Shown: positions 1 to 12,032 of the stretch, piece after piece
Layout of the letters: each line of letters starts with the position of its first letter
Numbering within the stretch: position 1 is the stretch's first letter
NCBI GenBank assembly: GCA_025403435.1
Contig: CM046327.1
Location: forward strand, 18,924,794-18,988,793
Source of the DNA: Artocarpus heterophyllus
Taxonomy: Eukaryota; Streptophyta; Magnoliopsida; Rosales; Moraceae
Reading direction: 5' to 3'
Length of the DNA stretch: 64,000 nt
Notes under the pieces: model-generated
What the model was told of the DNA's origin: nothing
Seen by the model: only the letters and a program-made list of their open reading frames with translations
Databases searched by the model: none
Translations under genes and position numbers: made by a program

Positions 1-348
1 TTTTGGAAATTTCCTGTGAGCCTTGAAAGTGTACCTCAAGGACCAAGTCGTGATCCCTTTTCCAACTTGAAGGATCACACAACCATGCTTATTACCGCGA
101 TAATATCTCGCGACGTGATATGGTAAGTTCTTGGCTCCTCCGACTTATGATGGTTGCTTGATAACCATAAAAAAAGAGGGGGGGGGGGGGGGTGGTGTGG
201 TGGGGTGGTGGTGTGTGGTGTTGGTTGGTGGTCTTTAGATTTGAAACCACTAGCTATCGTAAGAGCTTGAGCTTTTTCTTTTTCCTGCAACGGATTTCTC
301 CCAACATCTTCACATTTCTTCCTCCTTGGACAAATCATGTGATGACAC
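1..348 (-). pseudogene. B3 (REM-type) gene fragment, left-edge pseudogene
   Basis: Read on the minus strand, this is the end of a linker exon followed by a B3 DNA-binding domain that runs off the window. The linker signature ALTIASGFKSK matches the ASGFKS linker of the REM genes further right. After it come MVIKQPS, then VARYYRGNKHGCVILQ and TTWSLRYTFKAH, which align with the B3 strands of the intact gene at 61.2-64.0 kb. A splice acceptor fits at 348/349. Two lesions are visible: a CCA/poly-C expansion (about 180-232) between FKSK and the B3 start, which shifts the frame, and an in-frame TAA at 145-147 where relatives have Tyr. The intron that normally interrupts this domain seems absent. 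The family is a good call; loss of function is very likely. Confidence 0.7.
178..232. repeat. Poly-G / TGG simple repeat
   Basis: A G run followed by TGG/TGTGG-rich sequence. It sits inside the B3 pseudogene reading frame (as CCA/CCC on the minus strand) and looks like slippage expansion. Confidence 0.85.
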
Positions 349-1325
349 CTGTCCAGCACGCTGATGAAGGCTGACACATAGAGAGAGAAAAGTAGATATT
401 TTAGCTCCAAATTTGATATTCTTTTACACCTTTTTGCTCTAGATTTTTAATCTACAAATAAATAATTAGACTAAAATAAATTATTTTACACATAAAACAT
501 TTATAAAAAATAAACAAATATTTTTAAAATAAAATAAATTTAAAAACATAAAACATATTAAAAATAGATATTTATGCAGTTTTTGTGGAATTGAATAAAA
601 AATTAACATACAAATGCTTTAATTAAATAATTTAATGGAAAATAAAAGTGTAAAACAATTATCATTATTTTACATTTTTATTTACCATAGAATCCTTTAA
701 TTACAACATTTATATGTTTGATAACTATTTTGAATCAATTCGACAAAGAACTACATAAATAAGTATTTTTAGTGTGTTTGATTTTAACCAAGTACTTGAA
801 GCACGAAAGTCATTAATTTACAATTGCTTTTATTTTTAAAGTACGCATAGGTTGCGGATTCAGAGAAAGATGTCTTTGTTGTCTCATCAACGACAACATT
901 GTGGTGGACATTGACGGAACTCCTTCAATTTCTAAGCAAGGAAGATTTTTTTTTCTCACCAAAAACTAGGCAAGGAAGACTTGGTCTGGGTTTTGGTTTC
1001 TTGCAGTGGAGAAAAAAACTTTCATACTCAAGACCTACAACCAATCACTTGAATATTACTTAAAATAGTTTGACATTCTTATGCATATCGAGAGATTAAT
1101 GAAAACCTACATTTACTTGGATTTCAATATCACGATCATCGTTGAGCTCGATATTGGAAATGGTGTACTACATGCATAGACATTATACATATTGTTGATT
1201 AACTAATTAAATAATATTTGTTCATTTTTTGTTGTTTATATATATTATGGATATCTTAATAAACATCAAAATCCCATCATTATTAATGTGACTATAAATT
1301 TAACATATAATTGTTTATATACATG
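349..1325. other. AT-rich intergenic DNA
   Basis: No supported gene. It is AT-rich sequence with many short homopolymers. I recognise no element with defined ends in it. Confidence 0.6.
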
Positions 1326-1759
1326 AGAATTGTTATTATGTGACCCAAAATCCTTTAGCAGAAAGGCAGTGCCGCAACGCTAAAATTCGATGCATGAGCG
1401 CCGCGGCACTCCAATTTGACCTGAACATATATTCCACGTATTTACGCCTTTTTGGGTTATGTTTTGCTAGAGTTTGAGTCCTCATACATATATATATGTC
1501 ATATTTTTTATAGTTTACAGAGAGTCACAAAATATCATAGAGATCATAGTGTTAAGAATGATATAAAGAACTCAGTCTTGTGAGTTTGTGAGTGATTGAG
1601 TGAGTAAATTTCTTATTTGAGCGCTCTAAACAGCGTTATAATTTTCGTTTTGTGATTAGTGGTTTGTTTCTCCTCTGCTCGTGGTTTTTCTACCTAAAAT
1701 CTTGTGTGTAATTTTCTTTCTATCTCTTGTTGCTTATTGCTTTGATTTCTAACAAGAAT
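1326..1759 (+). mobile_element. Solo LTR with 5-bp target duplication
   Basis: The element runs from TGTTATTATG (1331) to TTCTAACA (1754), 424 bp, with TG..CA ends and a perfect 5-bp target duplication AGAAT on both sides (1326-1330 and 1755-1759). A TATA-like run (about 1488-1500) and a T-rich downstream half fit a plus-oriented LTR. No primer site or coding region follows it, so it is a solo LTR left by recombination between two LTRs. The superfamily cannot be fixed from the LTR alone; the short LTR would fit Copia. Confidence 0.75.
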
Positions 1760-1909
1760 TAAATTAATAGATTATTAATATGACTATAAATGAAGCCACC
1801 AATGATCCTAATTCGTGATAGTTGTGCTATTTCCTCGACGGAGGATGTGCCTTACTCGCGAGTGGCTATACAGTCATCGTCACAGCCTTTTCTTCAATGA
1901 GAGATCTCA

Positions 1910-2021
1910 CCACTCGTTGCGCCACTGCTGGAGATCTTGTTGACCAAGACATGTAACACTGCCGACCACTCGTTGCGCCACTGCTGGAGATCTTGTTGAC
2001 CAAGACATGCAACACCGCCGA
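1910..2021. repeat. Tandem duplication, 56-bp unit x2
   Basis: Two adjacent copies of a 56-bp unit starting CCACTCGTTGCGCCACTGCT differ by a few bases. They lie in a more GC-rich stretch (about 1800-2310) with no supported reading frame. Confidence 0.85.
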
Positions 2022-2376
2022 TTGTGATGGAGATCTCAATGTCGTCGCTCGCTGTAATATTTGAGAGAAGAGAGAGAAAGAGAGGTTGGGTGAGGCACTA
2101 CGGAGGAGCTCAATGTTATAGGTGGCAAACTAGATCTAGTCACGTGTTGCTATCAACGACATACAACTTGACATGATGGCAAATAGTGACATAATAACAG
2201 ACGTGATCGCTAATGGAAATCGAGTTTTGTGGTGGTCGGCGGGCTTCTGCTGTAACCGAAGGTGACCATGGTGGTAGCTTTCACAGTGAGATCCTAGAGA
2301 GAGTTTCCTAGTTTACGTTTTTTTTAATTTGTTTTTAAATAAGGAAAATTTGTTAGGATTTTCATTTGTTTAAAGG

Positions 2377-2472
2377 TTACAAATAAGGATAGATATATTA
2401 CTTAAATAATAAGTGAACCCATATTTACAAATAAGGATAGATATATTACTTAAATAATAAGTGAACCCATAT
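2377..2472. repeat. Tandem duplication, 48-bp unit x2
   Basis: Two nearly identical adjacent copies of a unit starting TTACAAATAAGGATAGATAT. Confidence 0.9.
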
Positions 2473-2508
2473 TTAAACTTTAATGGCCTATTTATTAAAT
2501 TTCTGACC

Positions 2509-2643
2509 TTTTTTTTTTTTTTTTTTTATACAAGGAGAGGGGAATGCCACATATTTTTTAGTAGGGTTAAGTGTGACTCGAACCCTAGACCTATAATTGG
2601 GGTGGAGGAAATTATAATCCATTAAGCTACCCTCACTTGTCAG
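2509..2643 (-). mobile_element. tRNA-derived SINE
   Basis: On the minus strand the sequence starts near ACAAGTGAGGG, has a box A-like TAGCTTAATGG (2619-2629), then a clear pol III box B GGTTCGAGTC (2575-2584) about 35 bp further on, and ends in an A run (T run at 2509-2527 on plus). This is the layout of a tRNA-derived SINE. An AATTTCT motif near both flanks may be a remnant of the target duplication. Confidence 0.7.
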
Positions 2644-2973
2644 CCAATTTCTTAAGATTTTGGCCTATTAATTTTAATTACCTTATAATGTTAGTCTATT
2701 GGTCTTAATTGTCCCAAAAGAAAGGTTTGTAAAAACAGAATTAGGCCAAGAAAGAAAGAAAGGGCCCAATAATCAAAAAAATATATGATGAGATAAATGA
2801 CTCAATTAGATTGATTGAAACTTAAATGTGGAAAGAGAAAATTAATTGGGATGCCACGATTCTTCACTTCAATTTATTTATACCACAAAATATAGATTCA
2901 ATAAAGTTTAAGGACTGTATTGCAAAAATGTAAAAAGTTTAAGGGATAATGGTGCTCAAAACCCAAAATCTTA

Positions 2974-3146
2974 TAGGTTGTTTGGAAGCATTGGTTAAAA
3001 CCAATGGCTTAAATCAATTTTGGTGAAAACATTGTATCATGTGAGAGCTTTAAGCTATAGCATATTTTTTTTCTTGACACTGTAACATGTGAGAGCTTTA
3101 CACTATAGCAACAAAAAAATTTTGTTCTCACATTGCCAAATACCAT
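2974..3146. mobile_element. MITE-like element, GTGAGAGCTTTA family
   Basis: AT-rich element starting AGGTTGTTTGG, carrying ATGTGAGAGCTTTA..CTATAGCA twice, and ending near TTGCCAAATACC. Related copies lie at about 26324-26490, 36853-37010, 50071-50387 and 63350-63465. The 50 kb copy is absent from the paralogous site near 34.7 kb, so the family has been mobile. Confidence 0.5.
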
Positions 3147-4080
3147 ATTGAGCTTTATGTTTCTTTTAAATGTTAGAATATCTCTTTAAACAAATTCTTA
3201 AAAAATATTTTTCAAATTGAAATTGTTTAATTAAGGGTAGCTTTGCACTTTTTTTTTTCCTATTTTGTTATGCATGTATGCAAGGATGAAATTAGAGCAA
3301 GTTTTTCAAATTTAAAAGATACTTTTCAAAATGACAAATTAAAAATAATTAAAACTAGAAAGTATAAATCTTGCAATTAAGTAAAAAAATAGTTAATATT
3401 TAGAGTTCAAAAAAAAGAAAAAAGAAAAAGAGTACACTTATTATTATACTTATTCTAGATTATTGTTGTTATGGGATTATTCTCACCCTCGCTTGAACCC
3501 TTAACACTAGGTCATTTTTAGTTTGTCTCGTAAACTTTAAAAATGCCTACTTTGACCCTTTGCTAAAATTTTTGTCAAAAACATACGTAAAAAAAGATTT
3601 TTAAACGAGACCATGTGATCTTATTTTGCTTGTTTTGAATTCAAATATCTATTTGAGAGAGTGATTGAAACCAATTAGTTAGAACAAAAAATAAATTTAA
3701 ATCATAATTTATAGTTTGAACTTATGTTTGATAAATATGTCAAAATGTTGGTTTTATTTGGTTTGAACAAAAAAATGAATTTAAACAATTTATGATTTGA
3801 GCTGTAAATAGGCCAAACAATCATTTTGGTTTGAACATAAAAAGATTGGATCTAACTTTTCAAACAGACACTAGTTTTTCTCTTTTTTCTGTCTATTTTA
3901 AACAGAAACTCTAACAAAATGTATCAAGTAGAAATTAATTTAAAATTTAGGCATAAGGTAAAAATTTTTAAAGTTACAAGAACAAAACAGAATGGTCCTA
4001 CAATTTATTTATTATTATTTTTGGAATATATGATCCTAGAATTCAGGGCCACATAAGACTATAAATAATTATTATTTTGA
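3147..4080. other. AT-rich intergenic DNA upstream of SPB1
   Basis: No gene seen. The stretch around 3640-3870 (GTTTGAAC motifs) resembles sequence at 36.6-36.8 and 57.4-57.6 kb, so it probably holds old repeat DNA. Confidence 0.5.
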
Positions 4081-4086
4081 GAAATT

Positions 4087-4389
4087 TAGGGTTTTGAAAA
4101 AAGAGAAAGAGATAGAGAGAGTATATAAAACCTTAGCATCCTCATCACTGCGCGGGCCCTACTCGCCCGAGCTCCTCCCTACCACGTTGCCATCTCCGAA
4201 CACTGGAGTCATTCCTCCCTTTGAGTTCTGCCGTGCGACTAGCCTGAGCCCCGATCGGAACCACGTTAGTTTCAGAGTGTTAACATTCTTACGATTGGAA
4301 AGCGAATTTCGAAGGAAACAACAAAAAATAATAATTTCTTTCTCTCTTTCAAAACCCTAATACGTCCTATTATAATCGCAGAGACAGGC
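4087..4389 (+). promoter_or_regulatory. SPB1 core promoter and 5' leader with telo-box
   Basis: A TATA-like GTATATAAAA near 4120 lies about 270 bp before the start codon. A telo-box AAACCCTAA is at 4352-4360 and an inverted TTAGGGTTTT at 4087-4096. Telo-boxes are typical of plant ribosomal-protein and ribosome-biogenesis genes, which fits the product. The exact transcription start is not visible. Confidence 0.55.
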
Positions 4390-7300
4390 ATGGGTAAAAA
4401 AGTCAAAGGGAAGAATCGGTTAGACAAGTACTACCGTCTCGCCCAAGAGCATGGCTACCGCTCCCGTGCCTCGTGGAAGCTTCTCGAACTCGACAGTAAG
4501 TTCGGCTTCCTCCGCTCTTCCCGCAGCGTCCTCGATCTCTGCGCTGCCCCCGGCAGTTGGATGCAAGTCGCCGTCGGCCGTGTTCCCGTCGGCAGACTCG
4601 TCCTCGGCCTCGATTTGGACAAGATTGTTCCTATCCGAGGCGCCATAGCTATCCAGCAAGATATCACCAAAATCGACCAATGCGTTGCCAAAATCAAGCC
4701 GTTCATGAGGGACCATGGTTGTACGGCTTTTGATTTGGTTCTCCACGATGGCTCTCCCAGGATCGGCGGCGCTTGGGCTCAGGAAGCGACCGTGCAAAAT
4801 GCCCTGGTCATCGACGCTGTCAAGTTGGCCACTCGGTTGCTTGCTCCTAAAGGAACCTTTGTTACAAAGGTTTGGTCCTTATATCAACAAACTTTTGTTA
4901 ACGGGTTAATTTGTGTGCTTGTTGTACTTTAGTACGAGTTTTTTCTTTAGTCATCTGGAAAATGAATAATTATGATTATTTACTCTTGATTGTTCCAGTC
5001 AATTAATAAAAAATGGAATATTCAATATTCTTCTTGGATAATGGAAAGCTTATTACAATCGTAAATGGTTTATAATTTGACATGCTCTCGCTTTTGTGCA
5101 CACTACATAATTGTATTCTCAATTTTGTTAATTATTATTATTTATATTTTTTTTGTATTTCTGTGCAAAACCTTTGTGTTGAGAATTGTTGGCTGAAGCC
5201 ATTAATCTTCTAGGAAAGGAAAGGTGTGGTAACATATTTACCAAGTTTGGCATTTGGAATTCTTTATCTTTGCTTTTGAATTGATATATTTTTCTCAGAT
5301 GTGGGGTGTTTTTTTCTTTTCTCGTATCAGGTTTTTCGCTCGCAAGACTTTCACTCTGTTCACTTTTGTCTGAAAAAGGTATTCTCTGTATTCCTTCGAT
5401 AAAGATAATGTTAAAAAAATAGTATGATAGAAAAAAAAAAAAAAAAAACAAGAACACATGTAAATTTACGTAGAAAACCTAAGATGAGAAAAAAAATCAT
5501 AAACAGAGTAGAAAAAAATCACTAAACTGAAAAAGATTACTAAACTGAAAAAGATTACAAGATGGGTGGTGATTTAGGCTGTTAAAATGATAATAATAAA
5601 CTCTAATGCAATACATAATGAAAAATCTCATAGTTATTCTTTCACCATAATTGTCACACAACTAGCTTTTTAGGTCAAGCCAAATTAAATTCGGGTGACT
5701 ATACTCTAACAGATAAATTGATGGATAATTATTCTCTAAATTTCTCTCATTTTGTTAAGCCATCTCCTTTCGCAGTTGTTTGAGAAGGTTGAGGTACACA
5801 AACCGAAAGCGAGTCGTTATACATCTGCTGAGATATTTGTTCTTGCTTTTAACTACAAGGCTGCTGCCAAGATTGATCCGCGCATTCTTGATGTGAATCA
5901 TTTATTTCAGGGATCTATAGAACCTCAGAGGAAGGTAAATTTTTATTAAAATTGAATTTCTTTTTTTTTTTCACTACTATGATGATCAAAAAGTTAACTT
6001 ATTATTACTGCTGACTTAGGTGGCGGATGTACTGAGTGGGAAAAGGCAAAAAAGACACCGAGATGGGTAAAGTATCTCTGTCTAAAGTTTTGTTTAATTC
6101 CTTAGTTATGCTGCCGAGTAGACAACAGTACGACTGGTAGTTTGATTATTAATGGAACAAAAATTTGTTTGAAATAACAATTTATTAATACACTTCAATT
6201 GTCCGAATAGACTTTCATGCCCATTAAAATTTTAGAGAGAATGAAATTTTTAATGGGGTACAAGATTATTTTAAATTTTTAATGGGAGCTATTGTGTATT
6301 ATTATAACATAATACTTGCCTATATACATAAGATTTTTAAGCACAAAAAATTTGAGTGCCCCCATTGGTCTTTCATTGGCTCTTTGGGAGATTAGATGCG
6401 TTAGAGTATGGTGACCTGAATTCAGTTTGGGTCAACCCAAAAAGTTCGAGGTGCAACAATTGTAATAAAAAAAATAATATGGGATTTTTTATGAGATCTG
6501 TAGTAGTAACTTATGGATTAGATCTTTGCACTTTTTGCCGTTCAGTTTATGTTTTGGGCTCATTAGGTTATATCATGTATTAGGGTTTTGTTTATGCCTA
6601 TATATATATATGATGTATTGAGTTAGGATTTGTGATTATGGACTTTGCCTTGTAATCTTTTTTTTTTAAATTTAGTGATTTTCTTCTTTTTTGCTTATGG
6701 TTTTTCTGTCTTAAGTTCCCATGTAAATTAAATCTGTGTGTTCTTGTTATTTGTTTCTATATCTTCTTGTAACAAGATGCATCTTGGTAATTGCTGATTG
6801 AGGGATCTAATTTCAGGTATGAGGATGGGCAGACTGTTTTAAGGAAAGTTTCAGCAGCTTCACAATTCATTTGTTCGGGCACTCCTCATGAAATCCTTTA
6901 TTCTTTTACTTCCATATCCTTCAATGACCCAGCGTCCTCTCACATTAAAGATCATGCTTTAACAACAGAAGAGGTTTTTATTATTTGTTTTTTATGTAGT
7001 TTGATCTGTTCTGTTGGGAAGTTATAGATTCTCTTGGGGGACAGCTTGTTCTAAAGTACATTCAAATTCTGCAATCAGTCAGGTTAAAATTCTTTGAGAT
7101 GATCTGTGTCCTGGGGGAGCAAGACCATAATCGCCTTCTAAAGTGAGATATGTAGTCTTCCCTTTCCTCTTGTTAAGATGAAATTGAGCATCAAAGTTCA
7201 TAAGACATGGAGTTTTTGCGGGTTGGATGCGGTCAATCAACCAAATGGAATTCACTTCAATTGATACGTGTAGCCACGTTATCTGGTTTGCCTGTCTAAT

Positions 7301-10300
7301 CTCACTTATGGCCTATGGGAGCAAGGCATAGATCATTTCTTATTCATTAGGACTTAAATTGGTACATTTATGTTTGTTCTTCTGACTATGTCCATGTAGG
7401 CGCAGGATAGTTAATCATTTTTTTCCCCATTGTGGCCGTCTTGTGCAATGTATTATGTATATATTAGTACCACGGTACTTATGTTAGAGAGAAGGGGTAG
7501 AAACGACATTTTGGTTATGCATATTAATGCCCTACGTGTGATGTGCTATTTTTCCAGTCTAGTGTAGCTTCCTTCTTACCTAAATTATTATTTTTGTGGA
7601 TTGCTCACTAAGCTTCTAATTATTTTGTAATGGAGATGGTGGGAAAGTATGAGAATGGCCATATCTGCCTTAGAAAAGGCCAAAGATTCTCCTCCTAAAG
7701 ATGCCGGAATTGAAGATGAGTGTGAAAAACATAAAATTCTCAATGAAATGGAGGAGCTGACGCATGCTATGGAGCTCAGGAACAAACGAGAAAAAAAGCT
7801 TCTCGCAAAGAGACAAGCTAAGGTTTGGCCTCTTATTTCATTCTCCTATCCCAAACAAACATTGCTTACATATACATTGTAACATGAGATGGAAATGTTC
7901 ATGTCATCTTCTCAAAGTTAGAGATCTGGCTAGTAAAGTCAAAATTTGTAAAAAGATATACAGCTTTGTGGGGGTTTCTTTTCATTTAAATAATCAAACA
8001 ACAGCAAGATTCCTTGTTTTCCATTTTCCTGCAACTTCAAATGTTTGTTTAATAAAGTTAATCTATGTCTCTTGTAAAACAACAACAATTTTTATTAGAG
8101 ATATTTATCTTTCTATACCCTTTGTTTTAAAGTTAATTCAAAAACTATACCTTAGTTTTTGATCTCATCTAACGCATACCTTCAGATTAGATTTAATACA
8201 TAAATTTATATCTTCCCTTAGTTAATAGATGATCTTGACTTTTAAAATAACCAAATTATCTTAAGTAAAAATAAAAAAATTAAAACTTTCATGGATAAGA
8301 AAAAAAAAACAAAAATAAAAACACATAAAATACTTATTTTAAAAGGTATTTTATATATTTTTTAAAGGCAAAAACCTTAATATAAAGTATAAATTTATGT
8401 ATTAAATCTAATCTGAAAGCATAAATTCAAAGAAATAAAAAACCGAAGGTATATTATTTAAAAAAATCTAAAATACATGGTATAAAAAGGTAAATAACTG
8501 TTTTTATTATTATTAACCTCCTAAATAAATAATAGAATATAGAATGATTTGAGCCCCAATTTTTGCTTTGATAATATGCTTAAGGCTTGAAGGTTACTGA
8601 ATCCATTATCCTTGTGTCGTCTGCTCACATGTTCATAAGTCTATATCCAAGTTTGTACGTTGCCCCCTAGTAGTTCACATGGTAAAAGATCATTCATTGT
8701 GATACAAAACTTGCCCTTGTATTGAATAAAATACTCCACTGATATGTTGCTGCTTTACATATGCCTTGTAGGACACGGCACGGAAGGCTCTTGGGTTGCA
8801 AATGGATGCAGTAAAGGATGGTTACGTTGACCATGATTTGTTCTCTCTCTCTGCCATTAAGGTTCATTTCCGGTGTCTTAAGATTTTTTTTTTTTTTGGG
8901 GCGTCCCCACATCTTTAACTGATGGTCTTTTAGGAATTGATTGCTGTTCTGAACAATCTGCTTTGCATCAATCATAAGCAGCGTCTCTTTGTGTCAAATC
9001 ACATGTATCAAACATAACCAAAGTGAATTTATCTCTTTCATGTTTTATGTTTGTTCTCTTTTACGGAGCCTTATTACATAACTTGTTATATGTTTCTGAA
9101 AATTTGTTACCTTTTGGGATATCTTATTGCCAACTTAAGCAAAAATAGATCTCTCTCTTTCTTTTTAATTTTGAAATACCTTTGGCTGATGCTACTGTTA
9201 TTGCAACCTCTAAAATCTAAAATTGAACTTTCATATCTCGGAAGAAGTTTTGTTCAACCCTTGATATTTTTGTATATTAAGGATAATACATGTAGCAGAT
9301 AGACATTATATTGTTTTCATATCCTTCTCGTTGCCGTCTTGGTGTTGAATAATTGTTCTTCAGAGCAAGGATGAACTCGTGGCAGTTGATTCAACTGAAC
9401 CAGATGATGAGGATGTTAATATGGGCGACAGCGAAAGTGAAAAAAGCCTAGATGGAAGCAAATTCCACGATTTATCCAGTGATGTAGATTCTGATGAAGC
9501 ACGGAGAAGGTGACATTATAAGTTCTGACCCTGATATCATATCAGCATAAGGGTTACTAAACTTTGTATGTATTAAATAGTTAAATGTTTGTGTTCTGAC
9601 CTTTTAGATATGATGAAAAAATGGAAGATCTTCTTGATCGGTCTTATGAACTGTTCGCCTCCAAAGGGGAGGACAGTGCAAAGAGGCAGAAGCGTGCAAG
9701 AAAAGCTCATTCTGAAGACATCAATCTTTATGAGGTGCAAAGAACTTTTCACAGGGAAATTTAATGAACAGCTCATTCTATGAGGTTTTACATTTTTCTC
9801 AAGTGTTTTGGGGGATATTTTTCTGTACTTTCCTTAAATTATTTCATTTATTTGTTTGTTAGACAACTCCCAAGATTGTGAATTTGTTGTTGTTCTTTTT
9901 TTTTTTTTTTTTTTTTTTTTTGCGTGTGTGATTGTAAATATCAGTGTTTTGGAATGTGCAGAGTGGTGATGACGAAATTATCCAGATGGATTACGATTCA
10001 GATAGACACCACACAAGTGATCAGAAGGCGAATCCACTTGTGGTACCACTCGGTCCAACTCAAGAAGAAGAGATTATGAACAAGTGGTTTAGTCAGGACA
10101 TCTTTGCCGCAGCTGTAGAGGATGGTGATCTTGGCAATTTTGATAGTGAAGATGAACTGCAGGAAAAGGGACCAAGTACTTCGCGAAAAAAGGCCAAAGT
10201 ACTAAAGATGGAAACTCAAGCTGCGGGGTCTTCAAGAAAAGAAGATTTTGAGATTGTCCCGGCCGATCCTGCTGCAGATTTGAGCGATGACTCATCCTCA

Positions 10301-10900
10301 GATGAAGATGAAGATATTGACACAAAAGCTGAGATATTAGCTTGCGCAAACAAGATGCTGAGGAAAAAACAAAGGGAACAAATGCTCGATGATGGCAATA
10401 ATAAGTACATGTTTGACGATGAAGGTTTGCCCAAGTGGTTTTTGGATGAGGAAAAGAGGCACCGATGTCCAATTAAGCCCGTAACCAAAGAAGAGATAGC
10501 TGCCATGAAAGCTCGATTTAAGGAAATTGATGCACGACCAGCGAAGAAGGTGGCGGAGGCTAAAGCTCGAAAGAAACGTGTTGCGATGAAGAAGCTTGAG
10601 AAGGTGCACAAGAAGGCTAACATGATATCAGAGCAGACAGACGTTTCCGATCGGTCGAAGAGGAAGCTAATTGAACAACTACATAAAAAGGCAACTCCTA
10701 AAAGACCTCAAAAGGAATATGTTGTTGCAAAGAAAGGAGTCCAAGTAAAGGTTGGCAAGGGTAAAGTCCTCGTTGATAGGCGCATGAAAAAGGATATAAG
10801 GGCTCATCGAGCTTCTGCCGGTAAGGCTGGAAAAGGTGGTTCCAAAATGCGCAAGGGAAAAGGGTCCACAAAAGCTTCAGGGAAGAAAGGTAAAGTGTAA
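4390..10900 (+). CDS. SPB1: Spb1-type AdoMet-dependent pre-rRNA 2'-O-methyltransferase (11 exons)
   Basis: Nucleolar enzyme that 2'-O-methylates pre-25S rRNA during 60S subunit assembly (known role of the family). Exons: 4390-4869, 5331-5378, 5776-5934, 6020-6066, 6817-6973, 7099-7142, 7636-7822, 8772-8861, 9364-9509, 9608-9734, 9962-10900; all GT..AG. The sum is 2424 nt, 807 residues, close to plant and yeast homologues. The FtsJ domain (about 20-205) has LDLCAAPGSW for AdoMet and the K-D-K-E tetrad at K30, D120, K160 and E195, spaced as in bacterial FtsJ. A central linker is followed by acidic stretches, and the last exon (496-807) holds the Spb1 C-terminal domain (LPKWFLDEE) and a very basic tail. 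The start ATGGGTAAAAAAGTC fits the family N-terminus. Oddity: the older exon 6 acceptor (7082) would read into TGA at 7095-7097; acceptor 7098 restores the frame (see findings). If that acceptor is not used, the gene is broken. Confidence 0.85.
5404..5716 (-). mobile_element. Solo LTR-like element in SPB1 intron 2
   Basis: The element (5409-5711, 303 bp) runs from TGTTAAAA to CTCTAACA with a perfect 5-bp duplication GATAA on each side (5404-5408, 5712-5716). It is related to the 245-bp element at 11805-12032 plus 21756-21772: both share GTCACAC..GAGCTTTTT/TAGCTTTTT and AAATTCGGGT near the same end. Strand is arbitrary; in the minus sense it begins TGTTAGAGT. No internal coding region is present. 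Confidence 0.65.
8184..8414. repeat. Inverted-repeat (MITE-like) element in SPB1 intron 7
   Basis: A perfect 24-bp inverted repeat (8184-8207 and 8391-8414, starting AGATTAGATTTAATACA) encloses about 180 bp of AT-rich DNA. Weaker inverted similarity extends outward (CATACCTTCAG.. with ..CTGAAAGCAT). No target duplication could be fixed. Confidence 0.6.
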
Positions 10901-11767
10901 CAACGAAGGAAAACGAATGGGCAATGCATGGATGTCTTAATGCGAAGTTGAAAATTTCTTCGTTGATGGGGGTCGAATTCTGTGTTGCTCTGTCAATTTA
11001 CTATGTTATTCTTCTATTTATCTCCCCTGTGATTTGCTTTTTTGTTTTTTTTTTGGCACTGAATTGGAGAATTAAATTAATGAATTTTGTTTTCCTTTGT
11101 CTTAGTATTTCTACATCTAAATGGGTTGTTGGCATTTTTATTCTTAGAAGTTTCTAAAGCCGCTTTTAAACTTGTAGAAACTTCTTTTTTTTTTTAGGGG
11201 ACTTGTAGAAGCTTTTAATTTGACAAAATCCCAAAACAGTCCTTAATATCCCGAAGAAATGACATTTGAGAAGAGAAGAAAAATCCTGAAACCCATCAAC
11301 GTGAAACAAGAAGAGCCCTTCAAGTTTTTTAGTAGTCAAAAAGAAAAATGTGGGGGCAAATCTAAAGCCGTATCTCTACGACGACATAAAAAACCAGAAA
11401 ACGACTATCCTTTTGGCTCAATGACTTGTATGTCAAAGCAGAATTGTCCATGAAGATTAATGGTGTCATTGTTGCTGATGGAAACCAAGCAAAATATTGA
11501 AAGTGATTGTCAAATCTAGGTCTCGTCTTTTATTGGAAATCTAACTGAACATAATAATTGAAGGTCAAGCGTAAATGTAAACTAAAAAAATTTCAAAGGC
11601 ATTAGTGAAAGGAGAGCTGACAATAGTGACATATTTGTACTCAACTTAAAGGATAATGTTCTGTTTTTTAAGTTACGTATTGATTTAACATTCATGACGA
11701 CAAAAAAGAGCCTAATGTAAGTGGTTTTAAATTAAGAATTAGGATGTTCAGTAAGTGGTTTTAAAAG
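10901..11767. other. Intergenic DNA between SPB1 and the split REM exon
   Basis: SPB1 3' flank, T-rich, then AT-rich sequence. SPB1 and the REM pseudogene are convergent here. A 64-codon frame at 11259-11453 has no recognisable family and no supporting context. Confidence 0.5.
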
Positions 11768-11804
11768 TTAAACATGACAACCTTGGTTTCTTGTCCGTAC
11801 ATTC
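11768..11804 (-). pseudogene. Detached 3' end of the REM pseudogene's last exon
   Basis: On the minus strand, 11804-11768 reads GAATG then TACGGACAAGA and ends in TAA at 11768-11770. Joined in sense to the exon piece that stops at 21773, it completes a frame ending VRTRNQGCHV. The 5 bp CATTC (plus) occur on both sides of the insertion (11800-11804, 21773-21777), so this is the far half of an exon cut by transposon insertion. Confidence 0.75.
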
Positions 11805-12032
11805 TGTTACAAAAAATAGTGCGATGGAAACAAAGAATAAGAACATATACAGATTTACCAAGTAAAGAAAAAAATTATTAAACTCAAAAAAGATTACAAA
11901 ATGATGACGATTAGAAAAGTTAAAGCGCCCGATCCTGTAGCCTACTACTAATCTCATGAAAGATCCCACATTTATTTTTTCATCACAATTGTCACACTAC
12001 GAGCTTTTTGGGTCGAATCAAACTAAATTCGG

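Noticed and set aside
7095..7097. In-frame TGA in SPB1 exon 6 as proof that SPB1 is a pseudogene
   Set aside because: An alternative acceptor 16 nt downstream skips it and restores a full 807-codon frame; all other exons are clean. I kept the gene as coding with a warning.
11259..11453. 64-codon Lys-rich frame downstream of SPB1
   Set aside because: No homology recognised, no paralogue in the window, and a composition expected by chance in A-rich DNA.
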